This document shows, piece after piece, positions 30,920-42,625 of a stretch of DNA of 64,000 nucleotides. The translations under genes and the position numbers were made by a program. Source of the stretch: Shinisaurus crocodilurus (taxonomy: Eukaryota; Chordata; Lepidosauria; Squamata; Shinisauridae); NCBI GenBank assembly GCA_021292165.1, contig CM037877.1, positions 78,866,524-78,930,523 of the forward strand, given 5' to 3'. The notes under the pieces were generated by a model. It saw only the letters and a program-made list of their open reading frames with translations, was not told the origin of the DNA and did not search any database. Position 1 is the first letter of the stretch, and the number at the start of each line of letters is the position of its first letter.

Positions 30920-32770
30920 TTATGTTTTCAAAAAGTGCTGAAAACAGGCCAGCATTGAGGCCTGCATACCACAGAGGAGAGAGCATTCCACAGGACAGGC
31001 ACCACAGTAGAGAAGGCCCATCTCCATGTAACTGCCAAATGGAAATCTGTAGGCCACGATACAGATAACAGGGTCTCTCCAGAAGCAGCTTCAGAAGGAG
31101 GGACATTCCTTGACATAACCTGGTCCCAGGTTGTATAGGGGTTTGTATACCAATACCAAGTTGAGCTCATGTAGATATTAAATAGCATTGGAGACAAGAT
31201 GGTGCCTTGAGGCACACCACAGCAAGACTGCCAGAGGGGTGACATACAGTCCCCCAATGCTATTCTCTGGAAACTACTCTCTAGATAGGAGTGGAACCAC
31301 CTCTCGTTTGGATTACTGCAATGCGTTATACGTGGGGCTGCCTTTGAAAATGGTCCGGAAACTTCAGCTGGTCCAAAATAGGGCAGCGAGATTGTTAATG
31401 GGGACTGGCTGACGTGGACATATTATGCCTGTGCTTTCTCATCTGCACTGGCTGCCAGTCTGTTTCCGGGCCCGATTCAAAGTGCTGGTACTAACATTCA
31501 AAGCCCTAAATGGCTTGGGGCCAGGGTATCTGAAGGATCGTCTCCTCCCATATGTACTTGCCCAGACACCAAGATCTTCATCAGCGGTCCTTCTCCGAGA
31601 GCCCCTGCCAAAGGAAGTGAGGCAGGTGGCTACCAGGAGGAGAGCCTTTTCTGTTGTGGCACCCCGGTTGTGGAATGAGCTCCCCAAAGAGGCTCGCCTG
31701 GCGCCTACATTGTACTCTTTCCGGCGCCAGGTGAAGACCTTTCCATTCTCCCAGGCATTTTAATCATCTTAATCATTTTAATCTTGTAGTTGTTTTTAAC
31801 TCTGTTATTGTAACTGCTGCTGCTAGCTCTGCTGTTTGTTTTTAATCTGTGGTTTTAAATTTTATATTTATTTTATATTGTATTTTATGGTTTTAACTGT
31901 TGTAAACCACCCAGAGAGCTTCAGCTATTGGGTGGTATAAAAATGTATTAAATAAATAAATAAATAAAACAGTGCCCCTAACCCTCAATCCACAAAGTCG
32001 ATCCAGGAGGATACCATGATCTATGGCATCAATAGTCACTCAGATTAAGTAAGAGTAAGAGAGTTGCACATCCACTGTCCCTCTCCCAATAAAGGTCATC
32101 CATCAGGGTGACTAAGGCCAATTCCATCCCATAACTAGGCCAGAATCAGTATCCTCCAAGATCACTTGTAGCTGAGTTGCCACCACACTCGCAAGTGTCT
32201 TGCCCTAAAAAGGGATAGTCATTAGGCAGTTCAGGGAGGGTTTTTTCAGGAGTGGTCATGTGAACAACTCCTTAAGGGCAGCAGGGACTGCCTCTCACAC
32301 AATGATGCATTCACCACTCCCTGGGCCCACCCAGTCAAACCCCCTTGGTTAGCTCAAATCAGCCATGATGGACAAAAGTTGAGAAGAAGTGGTGGGCCGA
32401 ACTGCTTCAGGCATTTTGTCCATAGGCTGCAGAAGCTGAAACAGATCCCACAAAACTGGGTAAGATGGTACATCGGATGCCTCATTTGGACCTGTTATAA
32501 AGCAATATTAAGATCATCATGAAGACGAGTGATTTTGTCCTCAAAATGCCTTGAAAAATTGTCACAGCCAGCCTTCAAGGGTTGCAACATCAACTTTGCT
32601 GGGGTAGATGTTAATAATCCCTGTTCCACCTGGAAACAGCTCTGCTGTACATCTCTCAAGGCAGAGTTCTGGATGCAGTGATGGCTCTGCCATGAATCCC
32701 CACCACCGCATCCAGCTACTAAGGATTGTTCTATCTCAGTGCCAGCATCAAGGGTAGGCATGGTCAGTCA
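30920..32770 (-). mobile_element. L2-like LINE ORF2 remnant, interrupted by a second LINE
   Basis: Read on the minus strand from 32770. The endonuclease-RT linker is 'NFSRHFEDKITRLHDDL' (about 32565-32500). Then come 'AALKELFT..LLKKPSLN' (about 32290-32230), 'ASVVATQLQVILEDTDSG' (about 32190-32140) and 'DAIDHGILLDRL' (about 32030-31995). After the plus-strand LINE at 31293-31972 it continues: a broken '..[12 protein letters not shown]', then '[18 protein letters not shown]' (reverse transcriptase block, about 31220-31165), followed by a deleted region lacking the catalytic YADD block, and a C-terminal 'AFSTVVPVLWNAL' (about 31010-30970). Many stops; inactive. Confidence 0.8.
31293..31972 (+). 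mobile_element. L2-like LINE, well-preserved 3' end inserted in another LINE
   Basis: ORF2 C-terminus with one nonsense codon (31410-31412): '[18 protein letters not shown]', '[13 protein letters not shown]', then '[20 protein letters not shown]', 'LGPGYLKDRLLPY', 'RRRAFSVVAPRLWNELP' and a stop at 31761-31763. The full 3' UTR follows: 'taaaccacccagagagcttcagctattggg' (split across 31903-31932) and an AAATA tail. It lies in the opposite direction to the host LINE (30920-32770) and splits its RT coding region. It is the best reference copy for this family in the window. Confidence 0.92.
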
Positions 32771-32774
32771 CCTA

Positions 32775-33120
32775 CTGAGGGCCTACACACCAACAGGGGC
32801 CACTGGCAAGAGTCCCTTGGAGTTGCTTCTCCTCTTCACCACTGCATCCTGCTTGTTCAACTGCCTCTTGCTCTGGCCCAGAAAATGGCAGTGGTGAGAA
32901 GGAGGAGCAGTAGATGCCACTGCCTACTTGTTCACTGGCTCTCCGCCTGTCAAGTAAGAAAGTGGTAGAAATGATAAGAAAGGATGAGTAAGAAAGTGGT
33001 AGAAATGATAAGAAAGGATGAGGAGCAATACCAGCTGGTGACAATACTGGTGAGAAGGTAGATTCACTGAGGGGATGGGGCCCATTGATGGTGTCTTGCT
33101 CCAGGGCCCTCAAAAACCTG
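32775..33120. repeat. Unclassified repeat with a 34-bp tandem duplication
   Basis: Two consecutive identical 34-bp units start at 32953 and 32987 (agtaagaaagtggtag...). The surrounding 'gagggcctacacacc', 'agagtcccttggagttgc' and 'gcccattgatggtgtc' resembles a familiar lizard repeat. No coding assignment. Confidence 0.45.
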
Positions 33121-33189
33121 GAGCTGGCACTGCTCTACCTGGGTAGGGATACTTGAAGAATTCAGTGTTTGCCAATTCCATTATATAAA

Positions 33190-33231
33190 CCAGATGTTTT
33201 TGGCCTACAACTCCCAGCATGTCCCAGCCAG
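33190..33231 (+). mobile_element. hAT MITE scrap
   Basis: 'ccagatgtttttggcctacaactcccagcatg' (seen in 33190-33221) matches the arm of 10591-10725. Both ends are lost. Confidence 0.6.
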
Positions 33232-35168
33232 CTTTTGTCAAATTTTCACCCCTCCAAACATAATTCTCATGCATCCCGAAGCAGAAATTCATCCATCCCT
33301 ACTTTAAGGTCCTTTTATTTCAATGTGAGAAAGTTAAGCATGACCTTAAGTCCCATTTTCTTTCTTCTTTCTCGATCATGTCTTATATCTTTGATTACCT
33401 GGCTAATATCTTCTATTTATCTACAAAAGTATGTGCCTGGGAATGATAAGAGCTGCTTGTGTGGACACCAAAATATATAGTGTGAACCAGGACTAAGTCA
33501 AGTCAAGGGCAGTGACAATAGTAATATTGCAGATTTTACTTCAGTTGCAAATCAATACAAATGTCAAGAGACAAAGTGAAATTGCTGCTGGTGTATGAAG
33601 GAGACATTAAACACTGGGAGTGCAACTTCTGCAGAACGAGCTTTTCCTCAAGCACTGAGCTTACCTCGTAATAAATCTGCTCAGGTCAGTTCAGATAAAT
33701 AGCCTTCACTATAGCCAATAGCAATAAACCTTCATAAGGTTACTAGTTACTTTCCACCCTCTTTGCACATTCAGTTGTAATAAGCAAATAATACCTTTAA
33801 GAAATGCAAAGCAAAACTTGCCCTTGGAGCATGAGGCAGACAGGAAGCCAAAGGATGCCAATTTGGGAAGTGCCTCCATTGACAGCATAAAAATATGACA
33901 ATGGATTTGATTGTGGATTCTTAGGCCCTTTCTCTTCCACCACCTCTGGCATCTCTATTTCTACTTCTTCTTGCATTATAGAAAAGGAACAAAAACAGCT
34001 CTTCTCCATATAGATCTGAAGTTCTCAGAAATGGCAGAAGTTCTTACTCAAATGACTTACTTGCCTCTTTCTGTATTCAGTGGAATGCATTTTTTCACTG
34101 ATACTTTTCTTTGCCTGCTTGTGAAAACAAAACACAATTTGATTAGCCTTCATTTAAAATGGCCCTTTCTAAGCCTCCACTCTGTAATGTTCAAGTGATA
34201 CTATTCTGTGCAAATACATCAAGGCCACTAAGTACAGTGTAACTGCATTTATTTATTATCTATGCAATTTGTTTTTTAAAAAATCATCCAACAAGAAAAA
34301 TAAATCAAATATCACATTCTACAAATGAGACATTCCAATAAAATCCGATCAGGCAGAGATCAGATAATTTAAGAAATCTACTAATTCACAACTTCTTAAT
34401 TAAGTATCTTCTTTGTACATTGTAAGATAGACAAAACATAACATCAAACTGTTCTCCTTGCTGATATGTACCAAACCAATTATACAATAGAATATCTCAG
34501 TATTATCAGATATCTTATCCTGTTCCAAACAAAAATAATTTTACTTTCTTCTGAGGAATGAACAGATGTTGTTTGACCTGAAAAATAATTAATTTAATTA
34601 AAAAAATGAATAATTTGGGATAAGCATTTAAAGAAATGTGTTACAATTTAATTATATAATTACTTGTTTCAATTTGCATATGAATACATTCAATTTTTCT
34701 AATGAAAAGTGATTGGATATAATGGAACTTGGCCTACATCCAAATCTTAGCTTAAATAATTAATTAATTCCCTAACAAGTTCATGTCCTGTCAAGAATAA
34801 TATGCTACCAGAAGTCTTCATATTAATCCTGTGAACAGGAACACCTTAAAGATCAATTGTATTGTATAGGTGTATGACAAAAGGAGGTTTGGTTGGTCCT
34901 ACTGGATCAATATACATCATTATTGTCAGATGGCTACTAGGACTTTGCACAATTCTGAGGTGTATCTAGTCCAGCATTCTGAAGAGACAGGACTCATCCC
35001 TGCTGAGCTGAGCTTTGGCAAGGTTTGGTGTGAGATCGGTGATTTCCCTTCCCTTCTCCAGATTCTGGGAAAAGTGGGGGGATTTACCAAAGCAATTTTG
35101 CTTAGTTCTTCAATGCTGCTGCCCTGCACTTCAGAGGGAGGGAGGGAGGGAGGGAGATATGGCAGGGG
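33232..35168. other. No gene seen; AT-rich unique DNA
   Basis: No transposon ends. 34601-34629 is identical to 27017-27045 (29 bp). A GAGG-type run lies at 35135-35155. Confidence 0.4.
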
Positions 35169-35169
35169 C

Positions 35170-35770
35170 TAGCTGAGAAAGAGAGAGGGAGGCAGAAAGT
35201 TGGCCTGGTTAATAGAGACCATTATTTTGATGAAAGCAATTAAAATAATACTTAATGTTTTAACCCTATTGAACAGGGGTGTCAGATTTTTACCATAAAA
35301 CCTGTTTAATTGCTTCAGTCCATTGTCACAAAGTTTTATTAAAATGTATGTCTCTACATTTTTAATCTTTGCCCAACTATCTTGACTGTATTCTAAACCA
35401 ATCTCAATTCCTGCCTGTTCTTTAACAAGTATAATCATGAACTAATCAATTTCTCCAATAAAGTAACCAACTGTCTTTTTTCTGCACCTTCAGGGACACC
35501 TCTTAATATTAGATTACTTTTCTTATCTGATTACATTTTATCAGATGATTTTGCATGGCGCTCTCCTGAAATTTTGTTTCACTATTTCCAATGTCGCAGT
35601 TTATTTATTTTATTTTATTTATTTAAAATTATTTTAGGCTGCCTTTGAGGGTAATTCTAACCTGAACTTTGTCAACCCTAACCTTACTTTCTAAACCTAC
35701 CGGTTGTCCATCCAGTTTCAGAGTTTGTTCCTCCACTTTATAATGTACAGCTTCTGGATTCATAGAATAC
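35170..35770 (-). pseudogene. Probable L1 ORF1 remnant
   Basis: The minus-strand translation gives 'SDKKSNLILRGVPEGAEKR' and 'LVTLLEKLI' (about 35525-35440), matching the start of the L1 ORF1p RNA-recognition domain (the conserved 'NL.I.G.PE' motif). An upstream hydrophilic piece with 'KVEEQTLKLDGQPVGLESKV' (about 35750-35690) fits the end of the coiled-coil part. A (TTTA)-type low-complexity insertion sits between them (35599-35632). An 89-codon frame continues downstream to 35169 without clear similarity. Fragmentary and dead. Confidence 0.45.
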
Positions 35771-36215
35771 TGTAGATAAGACTTTACAATGTCAAAAATA
35801 CTTTACAGCATCAAATATTATAGTTTAATATGTACATTTATACACATAAGCCTGTGGACTGTGATTCTCCTCCTGCCAAGAACGCAATGAGAGCCAGTGA
35901 AAACCTAGCCAGACTCTCTCTGCATTGCTTCACCTCAGTTTCCAATTCTTGGTGCAAGATCAGCTTTTGGCAAAAAAATACTCAGTGGCAACTGGCTATT
36001 ATATGTATTGTTTTGTAGTCTGAACACATTTTGTATCCTTTCTTTAGTACTATCAGTGAATCAGATTCATTTAATAAAATAAAAAAGTTGCAATAGAATA
36101 ACTTACAGCGTCTACTTATCAATAAATTGCTCATTATCACAATTAACCTTGTAGTAAAATGCAGGGGGTCTAGCCTGAGCAGGTGCTTTATCTTTGGCTG
36201 ATCAGATACAGGGTA
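35771..36215. other. No gene seen
   Basis: Ordinary AT-rich DNA. Confidence 0.35.
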
Positions 36216-36605
36216 TCTATTATTTATTTATTTATTTATTTATTTATGATAGCAATCCTATGGCTCTTAGACAGCAACTGAGGGGCCATATTTCAGAAAA
36301 AACCCTGTGAGGCCGCAGATAGAGCTCTGACCTTGCACGCGGGGGTGGGGGTGGTGCACATTCCAGTGTGTGGGGGGAGGGAGCAGCTGAGAATCTGAGG
36401 AATCCTAAGCCTTCCCAGCCCCCAACCATGCCCCCAGCAGAGAGTGGGGATTTCGCCTTTTTGGAGGATCGAGAGGGGGAAAGTGGCTCCACCATTCCTT
36501 CTGCCCTGTTGGGAAGAGGCCAGCAGGGCCTTGGAATGGAATGGAGCCTCCAAGGTTGGACAGCTCTGTCCTTTCGGCTCCTTACCCATAGCATTGCACT
36601 GTAAA
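36216..36605. mobile_element. Foldback element FB-B-like, copy E, with (TTTA)n at its edge
   Basis: After a (TTTA)n tract (36219-36246) the sequence 'agcaatcctatggctcttagacag' (36250-36273) starts an element. Its interior ('agctctgaccttg', 'tgaggaatcctaagcc', 'cccccaaccatg', 'ccattccttctgccctg') aligns with 38160-38500. No recognised coding. Confidence 0.45.
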
Positions 36606-37625
36606 GCATTTTATCAATAATTTCAAGGTAGTTCACAAAAATGGGCATGTGAAGTTGCTCATCATGTCACATTAAATGGGGAACCATGTGTCACCTCCAT
36701 CCCACATGTCTACATTTTGTAGTCATTCAGGAAAGTAATGGATACAGGCAGATTTCTCTCAAGTAAATACATTGTTTATTGGTATCCAGAGTTTCAAGAA
36801 CCTGGTCCCAAAATTGTTGTTTAAAATTGCTGTTAAATTTCAGCAGGGCCAAAGAATGAGGCTTTGGATATCAGCATCTGGTTGGTGTTGCTAGATGTGA
36901 AAAACACTTCTATAGACTTAGTCTGATTAGGTCTGTGTGCTTACACAGAGCAAAACAGCAATTCTGCCACACTAATATGATATGGTTTCAGCATTACTAA
37001 TTCTGACAGCAAGCTTATAAGCAATGTTCAAAGATCTTGTCGTAAATATATTCATTAATTTACATTCCACCCACCCTATTTTATGCTTTGCATTTTAAAA
37101 AATAAGACATGTTAAACTCTAAAACGAATGGATTATTGAAGGAAAAAGAAATGCGTTCACTGCTGAAGTCAAGTCTATTTAGCTTTCCATTTTTAAGAAG
37201 GCAAATACATTTCCTCTTATTATAAAGGGCAACAGGGTTGACTTCAAAACCCATGCGTGTTTTGATCACGCTCAGTCCAGGGATAGATTAAGTCTTGTCA
37301 CAAAACCTGGAAGGATTTTTTTAAAGCTCTCATATTTAAGAGTTATTTATTATAACAAATGTATTCAGGTGCTTTAAATCTGCAAATCCACTGCATGTCC
37401 TACTTCTCTCCTGTGCTCATAAACATTAAATGTTCACTAAAATGGTTCCTTAGCTTGCATACTATTTAAATTTGAACTTCAAAAAACACATCATCTTTCA
37501 AGCAGTGCACATCTTTCTTGGTGTATGGAAAAAGAAACTGGCAAGTCAGAGAGAAAAATATATCATTGAGTGATCCAGATTTTTTTCCACACAAGATTTA
37601 GCTACATTATGTTCACATCTACCAG
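36606..37625. other. No gene seen
   Basis: Unique AT-rich DNA. 'atttacattccacccaccctatt' near 37058-37080 may be a LINE/SINE tail scrap. Confidence 0.35.
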
Positions 37626-37626
37626 C

Positions 37627-37716
37627 AGTACAATCCTATGCATGTTTACTCAGAAGTAAGTCCCACTATGTTCAGTGTAGTTTACTTCCAGGTAAGTGTG
37701 CATAGGATTGTATCCT
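37627..37716. mobile_element. Hairpin MITE ('acaatcctatgcatgtttactcag')
   Basis: Left arm 'tacaatcctatgca' pairs with right arm 'tgcataggattgta'. Inner 'ttactcagaagtaagtccc' pairs with 'ttacttccaggtaa'. TA occurs at both edges. A second partial copy follows at 37718-37775 (cattgaactcattagga..., cgtaggattgta). Widely distributed in squamates. Confidence 0.7.
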
Positions 37717-37915
37717 AGTGCCCCATTGAACTCATTAGGAATTACTTTTCATTAGACATTCGTAGGATTGTATTGTAACAGAGCAATCCTCTGGTCTCTA
37801 GACAGTGTCCCAGGGACCCCTCTGAAGTCTTCGACAAGGGGGAAGCAACATGGTGCCCAGAGGCACCAGTTTGCCCCTGGACACCTTTCTTGATAGCCGT
37901 CAAGTTGCCCCCCCC

Positions 37916-37943
<28 letters not shown>
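37916..37943. repeat. (TA)n microsatellite
   Basis: About 14 units after a C run. Confidence 0.93.
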
Positions 37944-37946
<3 letters not shown>

Positions 37947-37963
37947 TGAATATATATTCTGTT

Positions 37964-38125
37964 GGAGCTGGAAACTGAGGGTTCAAAGGAGTTGTTTAGT
38001 GTGTTGAGGCTCAGACCCACCCTTTGCCTTGTACTCAGTCTTTTGTGCAGGTTACTTGTCTTTTGCCATGCCTCCCATCGCAGCCATTTTGTGGTGGTGC
38101 CCAGGACAGTTTCTGAAAATTCCAA
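37964..38125 (+). repeat. Unclassified interspersed repeat R1, copy 3
   Basis: Same blocks as copies 1 and 2: 'gggttcaaaggagttg', 'ggctcagaccca', 'tttgccttgtactcag' and 'acttgtcttttgccatgcc'. Confidence 0.45.
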
Positions 38126-38520
38126 ATGTGCACTCAGCCCCAAAAGATTGCCACACTCTGTCTTAGACAGAGCTCTGACCTTGGAGGGGTATTTCTTAAG
38201 TTGGAGCCCCTCTCCTGGCAACTCCCAGCCACTGTGGAGTTTCCACAGTGGCTTCCTTTATGAGGTCAGAACTCTGACATCATAGATGGGGGTGTTGGAG
38301 TCATGCCAGTGGGTAAAGAGGGAGTGTCTGAAAATCCGTGGAATCCTAAGCCCTCCCAGTCCCCAACCATGTCTTCTTCAACACAGGGGGAATCTTAGAT
38401 GGGCTTTGAGGCCATCTTACAGAACTTCCCTTCTGGAAGATGGAGAGGCAAAAAATGCCTTTGCCATTCCTCATGTCCTGCCAGCAAGAGACTAACAGGA
38501 CAGGACAGAGCATTTGAAAA

Positions 38521-38940
38521 ACACAATGCTTCTCACAATCCTATGAGGTTCGGAGGGTTGTGAGCATCCTATGCACGGTGGAAGGACTGTGGTGGATAGG
38601 ATAACCACCATGCTCCCCTTGCCCTCAGAAACATCTAGATGGCTGATTTCAGCCACCTTGATATTTTTCCTGTCCTCACGGGGAGGAGAGGCGGAGGTGC
38701 CGCCTGGATTCTTCAGAATCCGGTGGAGCCTCACTCCTCCCCTCCCTGCCTCCAGGAACCATCTTTGGTTCCCTGCTGGTGCGGAAAGAACTATGCTGGC
38801 TACAAGGTGGGTGGGCAGGCGCTCCACGGTGCTGTGACGTTGGAAGGGCTTTCCAAGGTCGCAGCGTCTTCCAGTTCCATTCCTATGTCCCCCCAGACAA
38901 GGTCCTATTGTGCCCTAAAACAATGTAATATTAGGAAACC
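38521..38940. mobile_element. Foldback element FB-B, copy C (inverted relative to copy A)
   Basis: The reverse complement aligns with copy A: 'aaacatctagatggctg', 'ccaccatgctccccttgccctc', 'ggggaggag' and a 'ttggaagggctttccaagg' palindrome (38839-38857). The left edge has 'cacaatcctatgaggttcgg'. Frames of about 110 codons on both strands are mirror artefacts. Confidence 0.5.
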
Positions 38941-40035
38941 TTCTACTTGTTCCAGTAGATTCTAGGGGTATCAGGGAGACATAAGTAGACACCAGGATGA
39001 GTCCAAGGATAGGAGAAAACTGCATCATAACATTTCCCCTAATGCTTAACCTAAATTTGCCTTTCTGTAAATTGAAACAAAGTGCTTTGAGTCTTATTGT
39101 GACTGAGTGAATGAGATGGTTTAGGCAGCAAACACTAAGCTATTGAATAATTATTCCTTGATTTAATTACAAAAAATACACATGTGAATTAACTAATGTA
39201 CACTGTAAAATAAGTTGGCACTTTTGATGAATCTAGGTTCAAGACGCTTTTGACAGTAGTGGTCATAACATATGCCACATTGGAAGTTTCTTTTAATGTC
39301 AATCCAAATGAGATTATTTTGATCGTTGAATTAGCCAAGTCATTTCCAATTCTTGTGATACATGACTTTCCATATTTTGTTTAAAAATACTGAAATAAAG
39401 TGATAAGAGAGCTGTTAATGTTCAGATACTCTGGTAACTAGAATCTAGTTACTGAATTTCTATTAATTATTGGTTTGGGATAAATAAATTCATTCACATT
39501 CTCTTCATATTAATGGCTTCCAATATTTTGTCTTTGATGTGATAAAGATGCAGGATTTCCCTGAAATTGACTTCAGAATTGCCATTTCAGAATTATCGTT
39601 TATGATTATAAATGATAATTCTTTGTTCTTTGATTCAAGATTGAGTAATAACAGTTGCATCTAAGAATCCTTTAACCTATTAATCAACTTGGAATGCTTT
39701 GATCTGAAGCACATCTACTAATTTTGTCATGATGTTCTTTGCCCCGGATGCAAAACCTGTGGGACCTTCCTGCCTTTCTTGCACTCCTAACAGCTTCCTG
39801 GAATATCTCCGTGTCTTAAAGGGACTGCCAGGAACTTTTGTTTCACCAAGAGCATCTTCTAGTTTTAGGGGTGTGCTCTAGCACACACAGCAGGCAAAGC
39901 AGATTGTACTGTGTTGCAGTTGTCTGTGTTCATGAGGCTAATGAAAACATGTTCTGGCTGTAAGGATGAATGTTTATAGAGGGAAATGTCTCAGACTTCT
40001 TGATGTGAGGACATATCTATCCATTTTCACTAATG
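38941..40035. other. No gene seen; candidate constrained DNA
   Basis: 39060-39720 is AT-rich, repeat-free by eye and long, with blocks such as 'aattaactaatgtacactg' and 'gaaattgacttcagaattgcc'. Possible conserved non-coding sequence, untested. Confidence 0.3.
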
Positions 40036-40097
40036 TTGCAACCGTACACATATTTACCCGAAAGTGAGTTCCATTGAACTCCATGGGACATTTTTAG
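40036..40097. repeat. Decayed hairpin MITE fragment
   Basis: 'gcaaccgtacacat', 'ttacccgaaagtgagttcc' and 'attgaactccatggga' match the middle of the 37627-37716 family. Confidence 0.4.
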
Positions 40098-41834
40098 GCT
40101 CAGACTTTGAGTCTGTGGTTAATAATGAATGGTTATAGTTGTTGGGATGTGGTTCTCAAAAGAATCCTTCCCCAGTGTGTTGCTCTTGGACATTTGACAT
40201 CTTATGTCTTCGTCCCTCCCCACCCCCCACCTGCCAACTGTCAGCTGCTAGTTTAAATGAAGTGCCTTTCAATGCAATCCAGATCTAAAGCCTGGCACAT
40301 CTAAAACAACAACACACCAAACCAATGTCTGGGTTAGGAATTTGGATCCAAATCAAAAAGTTTCTATTCTTTGGCCATTAGTGCACTCAGCCAACTGCTG
40401 GGAAAGACTGATGTTCAAAAGATAGAGGAAAAGAGCACCTGCTTTCTCACGCTGGTTTGTGTTTGCAGTCTTGATAAAAATGCAAGGCAGCATATGCAGA
40501 AACTGTGCGGAAACACCATTCACATGGTAATTCCTTTGTATCTGAATAATTTCTTTTCAGGTGCCTGAATGAATACGAGGCTAGCAGGAAGATTTTGAAC
40601 ATCCCATTCCTTAAGTTTGTTCATGGCTATGTTTAGCATCTAGCTGGTTTGAAGATCAAACACCACCTCTTTGTCTGGGTACTCAAAAATAAAAGGTTGG
40701 CTCACTGGTTCCAATCCAGTCCAGGGATGTCTGAATAATGTCTGCTTAGATAACATGACCTCAAATTAAATTAATCAAAACCTGGATTTTGCTTGATCAC
40801 AGGAAATAGCATTGTATTTCCAGCATGACTAATAACAAAAACAGAGAAATGGGAACTGAACTCACTTTACTTAGACTCAAAACTATGCCATAAGCCAACA
40901 AAAGTAACTAAACAAATTCCAAGTCAAGGCAGTTGCTCATGCATGCTGTGGTGAATAAAAGTTACCACAAATCTTGCAATATAGGTTGAGGGTGGCATGC
41001 GGCTTTAGCTTTGAGTGTTCCCAATATTAGGTGGTTTGGGAAAGCTCCTTGGTTGGGTTTATACACTATTACCCTTTACTTGAAATAGTGTGGTTTTTCA
41101 AAGTTGCTGGACACTAGCAATGCACTTCGGTTTAAATGGGATTTTGACAACAGACAGCTGGAATAAATCTGGCCCAGATTTTATTTAGCTTTGAGATGCA
41201 TCTGTTCTTCTATAGAGAGCAGCTCACTATAACTTGGCCCGGAAGTACTGATAAGATCAAATAACCTTCTACTCCCTACAGGGGAATGAAATCAGTTTAT
41301 ATCTTATGTTAGACAGGAAATAACAATTATATGAGTGTGGTCTGTTTTTAATCTTTCTGAATCTACTGACACGCTGATTCTTACCACTGATGAGGCAAAA
41401 ATAGCAGCAGTCTCCATTTTACTGTATGTATTGGAAACAGAGACCATACCCTATAAGCACAATCCATAACACAATGTGCACGATCATGCTTAACCAAACA
41501 TTTAAGCTGTCAATTCCAGTGAGGCAAATCTACTCATTTTTCATGCCTCTTGGGTAATGTGGTTTAGAGATGTTGTGTGCTGTTATTAAACATTTAAATT
41601 ACTCCTACAATAAACTGGTACAATGCAACATTTATCTGATTGCATGCAGGATATCCCAAACAGTTTGAATATTCAAGAGTTTTGTTCAATGGGAGTGCAG
41701 TTAAACCAACATGGAGACTAGTAACGTTCTGGTAAATGGGGATCTTCTATAGTTATGTTTAAGGAATAGTGGATTTTAATCTGTCAAGTAAGTGTGTTTC
41801 CATCATGTTTCTTTTGATATCCCATCAGCTGTGG
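40098..41834. other. No gene seen
   Basis: Unique-looking DNA; only short frames. No repeat termini recognised. Confidence 0.35.
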
Positions 41835-41956
41835 TGTCACATAATACTTTGTATTTATATAACATTTGCCTAAGTGCTCAGAGCACTTTACATGCATGTT
41901 GCAGTAATCCTTACACAAGCATGTGGCCCCCACCTGTCCCCACCACCCCAAAATAG

Positions 41957-41987
<31 letters not shown>

Positions 41988-42206
41988 TATATAAATTTAT
42001 GGGGGGGGGCGGAATAGTGCCCAGAGTACTACAGAGCGACAGAAAGGTCAATTCTTGTGAAAATGGCCCCCGGACCTCCCGAAGTTGCCCACTCCTGATG
42101 TAAAGTAGGACAGTATGATTATGATCCCTATACAGATGAGAGGCTGAAAAATGATGGCTTTCCAAAGGCTACCTAATGGCTGAGGAGACATTTGGACTGG
42201 GAACTT
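41835..42206 (-). mobile_element. MIR/CORE-like SINE remnant split by a hAT scrap and (TA)n
   Basis: 'gtgctcagagcactttacatgcatg' before (41874-41898) and 'cctatacagatgagaggctg', 'tggctttccaaaggctacc' after (42127-42172) look like one reversed MIR-type SINE. Between them, 41922-42097 holds (TA)n (41957-41985) and ends 'gaagttgcccactcctg', a hAT terminus related to that at 56740. Attribution is tentative. Confidence 0.35.
41957..41985. repeat. (TA)n microsatellite
   Basis: About 14 units, followed shortly by a G9 run at 42001-42009. Confidence 0.93.
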
Positions 42207-42625
42207 AAGAACATAAGATGAGCCATGCTGGATCAGGCCAAAGCCTTATCTAGTCCAGCATTCTGTTTGCATAGCAGTTAACCAGATGCCCATGGGAAAC
42301 CCACAAGCAGGACATGAGTTCAACATCACCCTCCTGCTCATGTTTCCCAGCAACTGGGCATACCGCCTCAGCGCCTCTGATACTGTTGGCAGCATATAGC
42401 CATCATGACTAGTAGCCATTGATAGCCTTCTCCTCCATGAATTTGTCTAATCCCCTTTTAAATCTGTCCAAGCTGGCCATCACTACATGTCGTGGTAGCA
42501 AATTCCATAGTTTAACAATGTGCTCTGTGAAGAACTACTTCCTTTTATCAGTCCTGAATCTCCCACCATTCAGCTTCATGGGATGACCCCCAGATTCTAG
42601 TATTATGAAGGAATGCAGAAAACCT
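42207..42625 (-). mobile_element. CR1-like LINE 3' region, reverse orientation
   Basis: 'aagaacataagatgagccatgctggatcagg', 'tctagtccagcattctg', 'agccattgatagcc', 'ctccatgaatttgtctaatcc', 'attccatagtttaacaatgtg' and 'cttccttttatcagtcctgaat' (in order over 42208-42566) form a very common sauropsid repeat. I assign it to CR1-type LINE 3' sequence from memory; the assignment to class is less sure than its being a repeat. Confidence 0.65.

Larger units (their letters stand above)
37776..38520. mobile_element. Foldback element FB-B-like, copy D, interrupted
   Basis: Begins 'agagcaatcctctgg' then 'ctctagacagtg'. It is interrupted by (TA)n and an R1 repeat (37916-38150), and resumes with 'cagagctctgaccttgg' aligning with copy E ('tggaatcctaagccctccc', 'ccccaaccatg', 'gccattcctcatgtcctg'). 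A perfect small hairpin 'ccactgtggagtttccacagtgg' spans 38230-38252. Confidence 0.45.
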
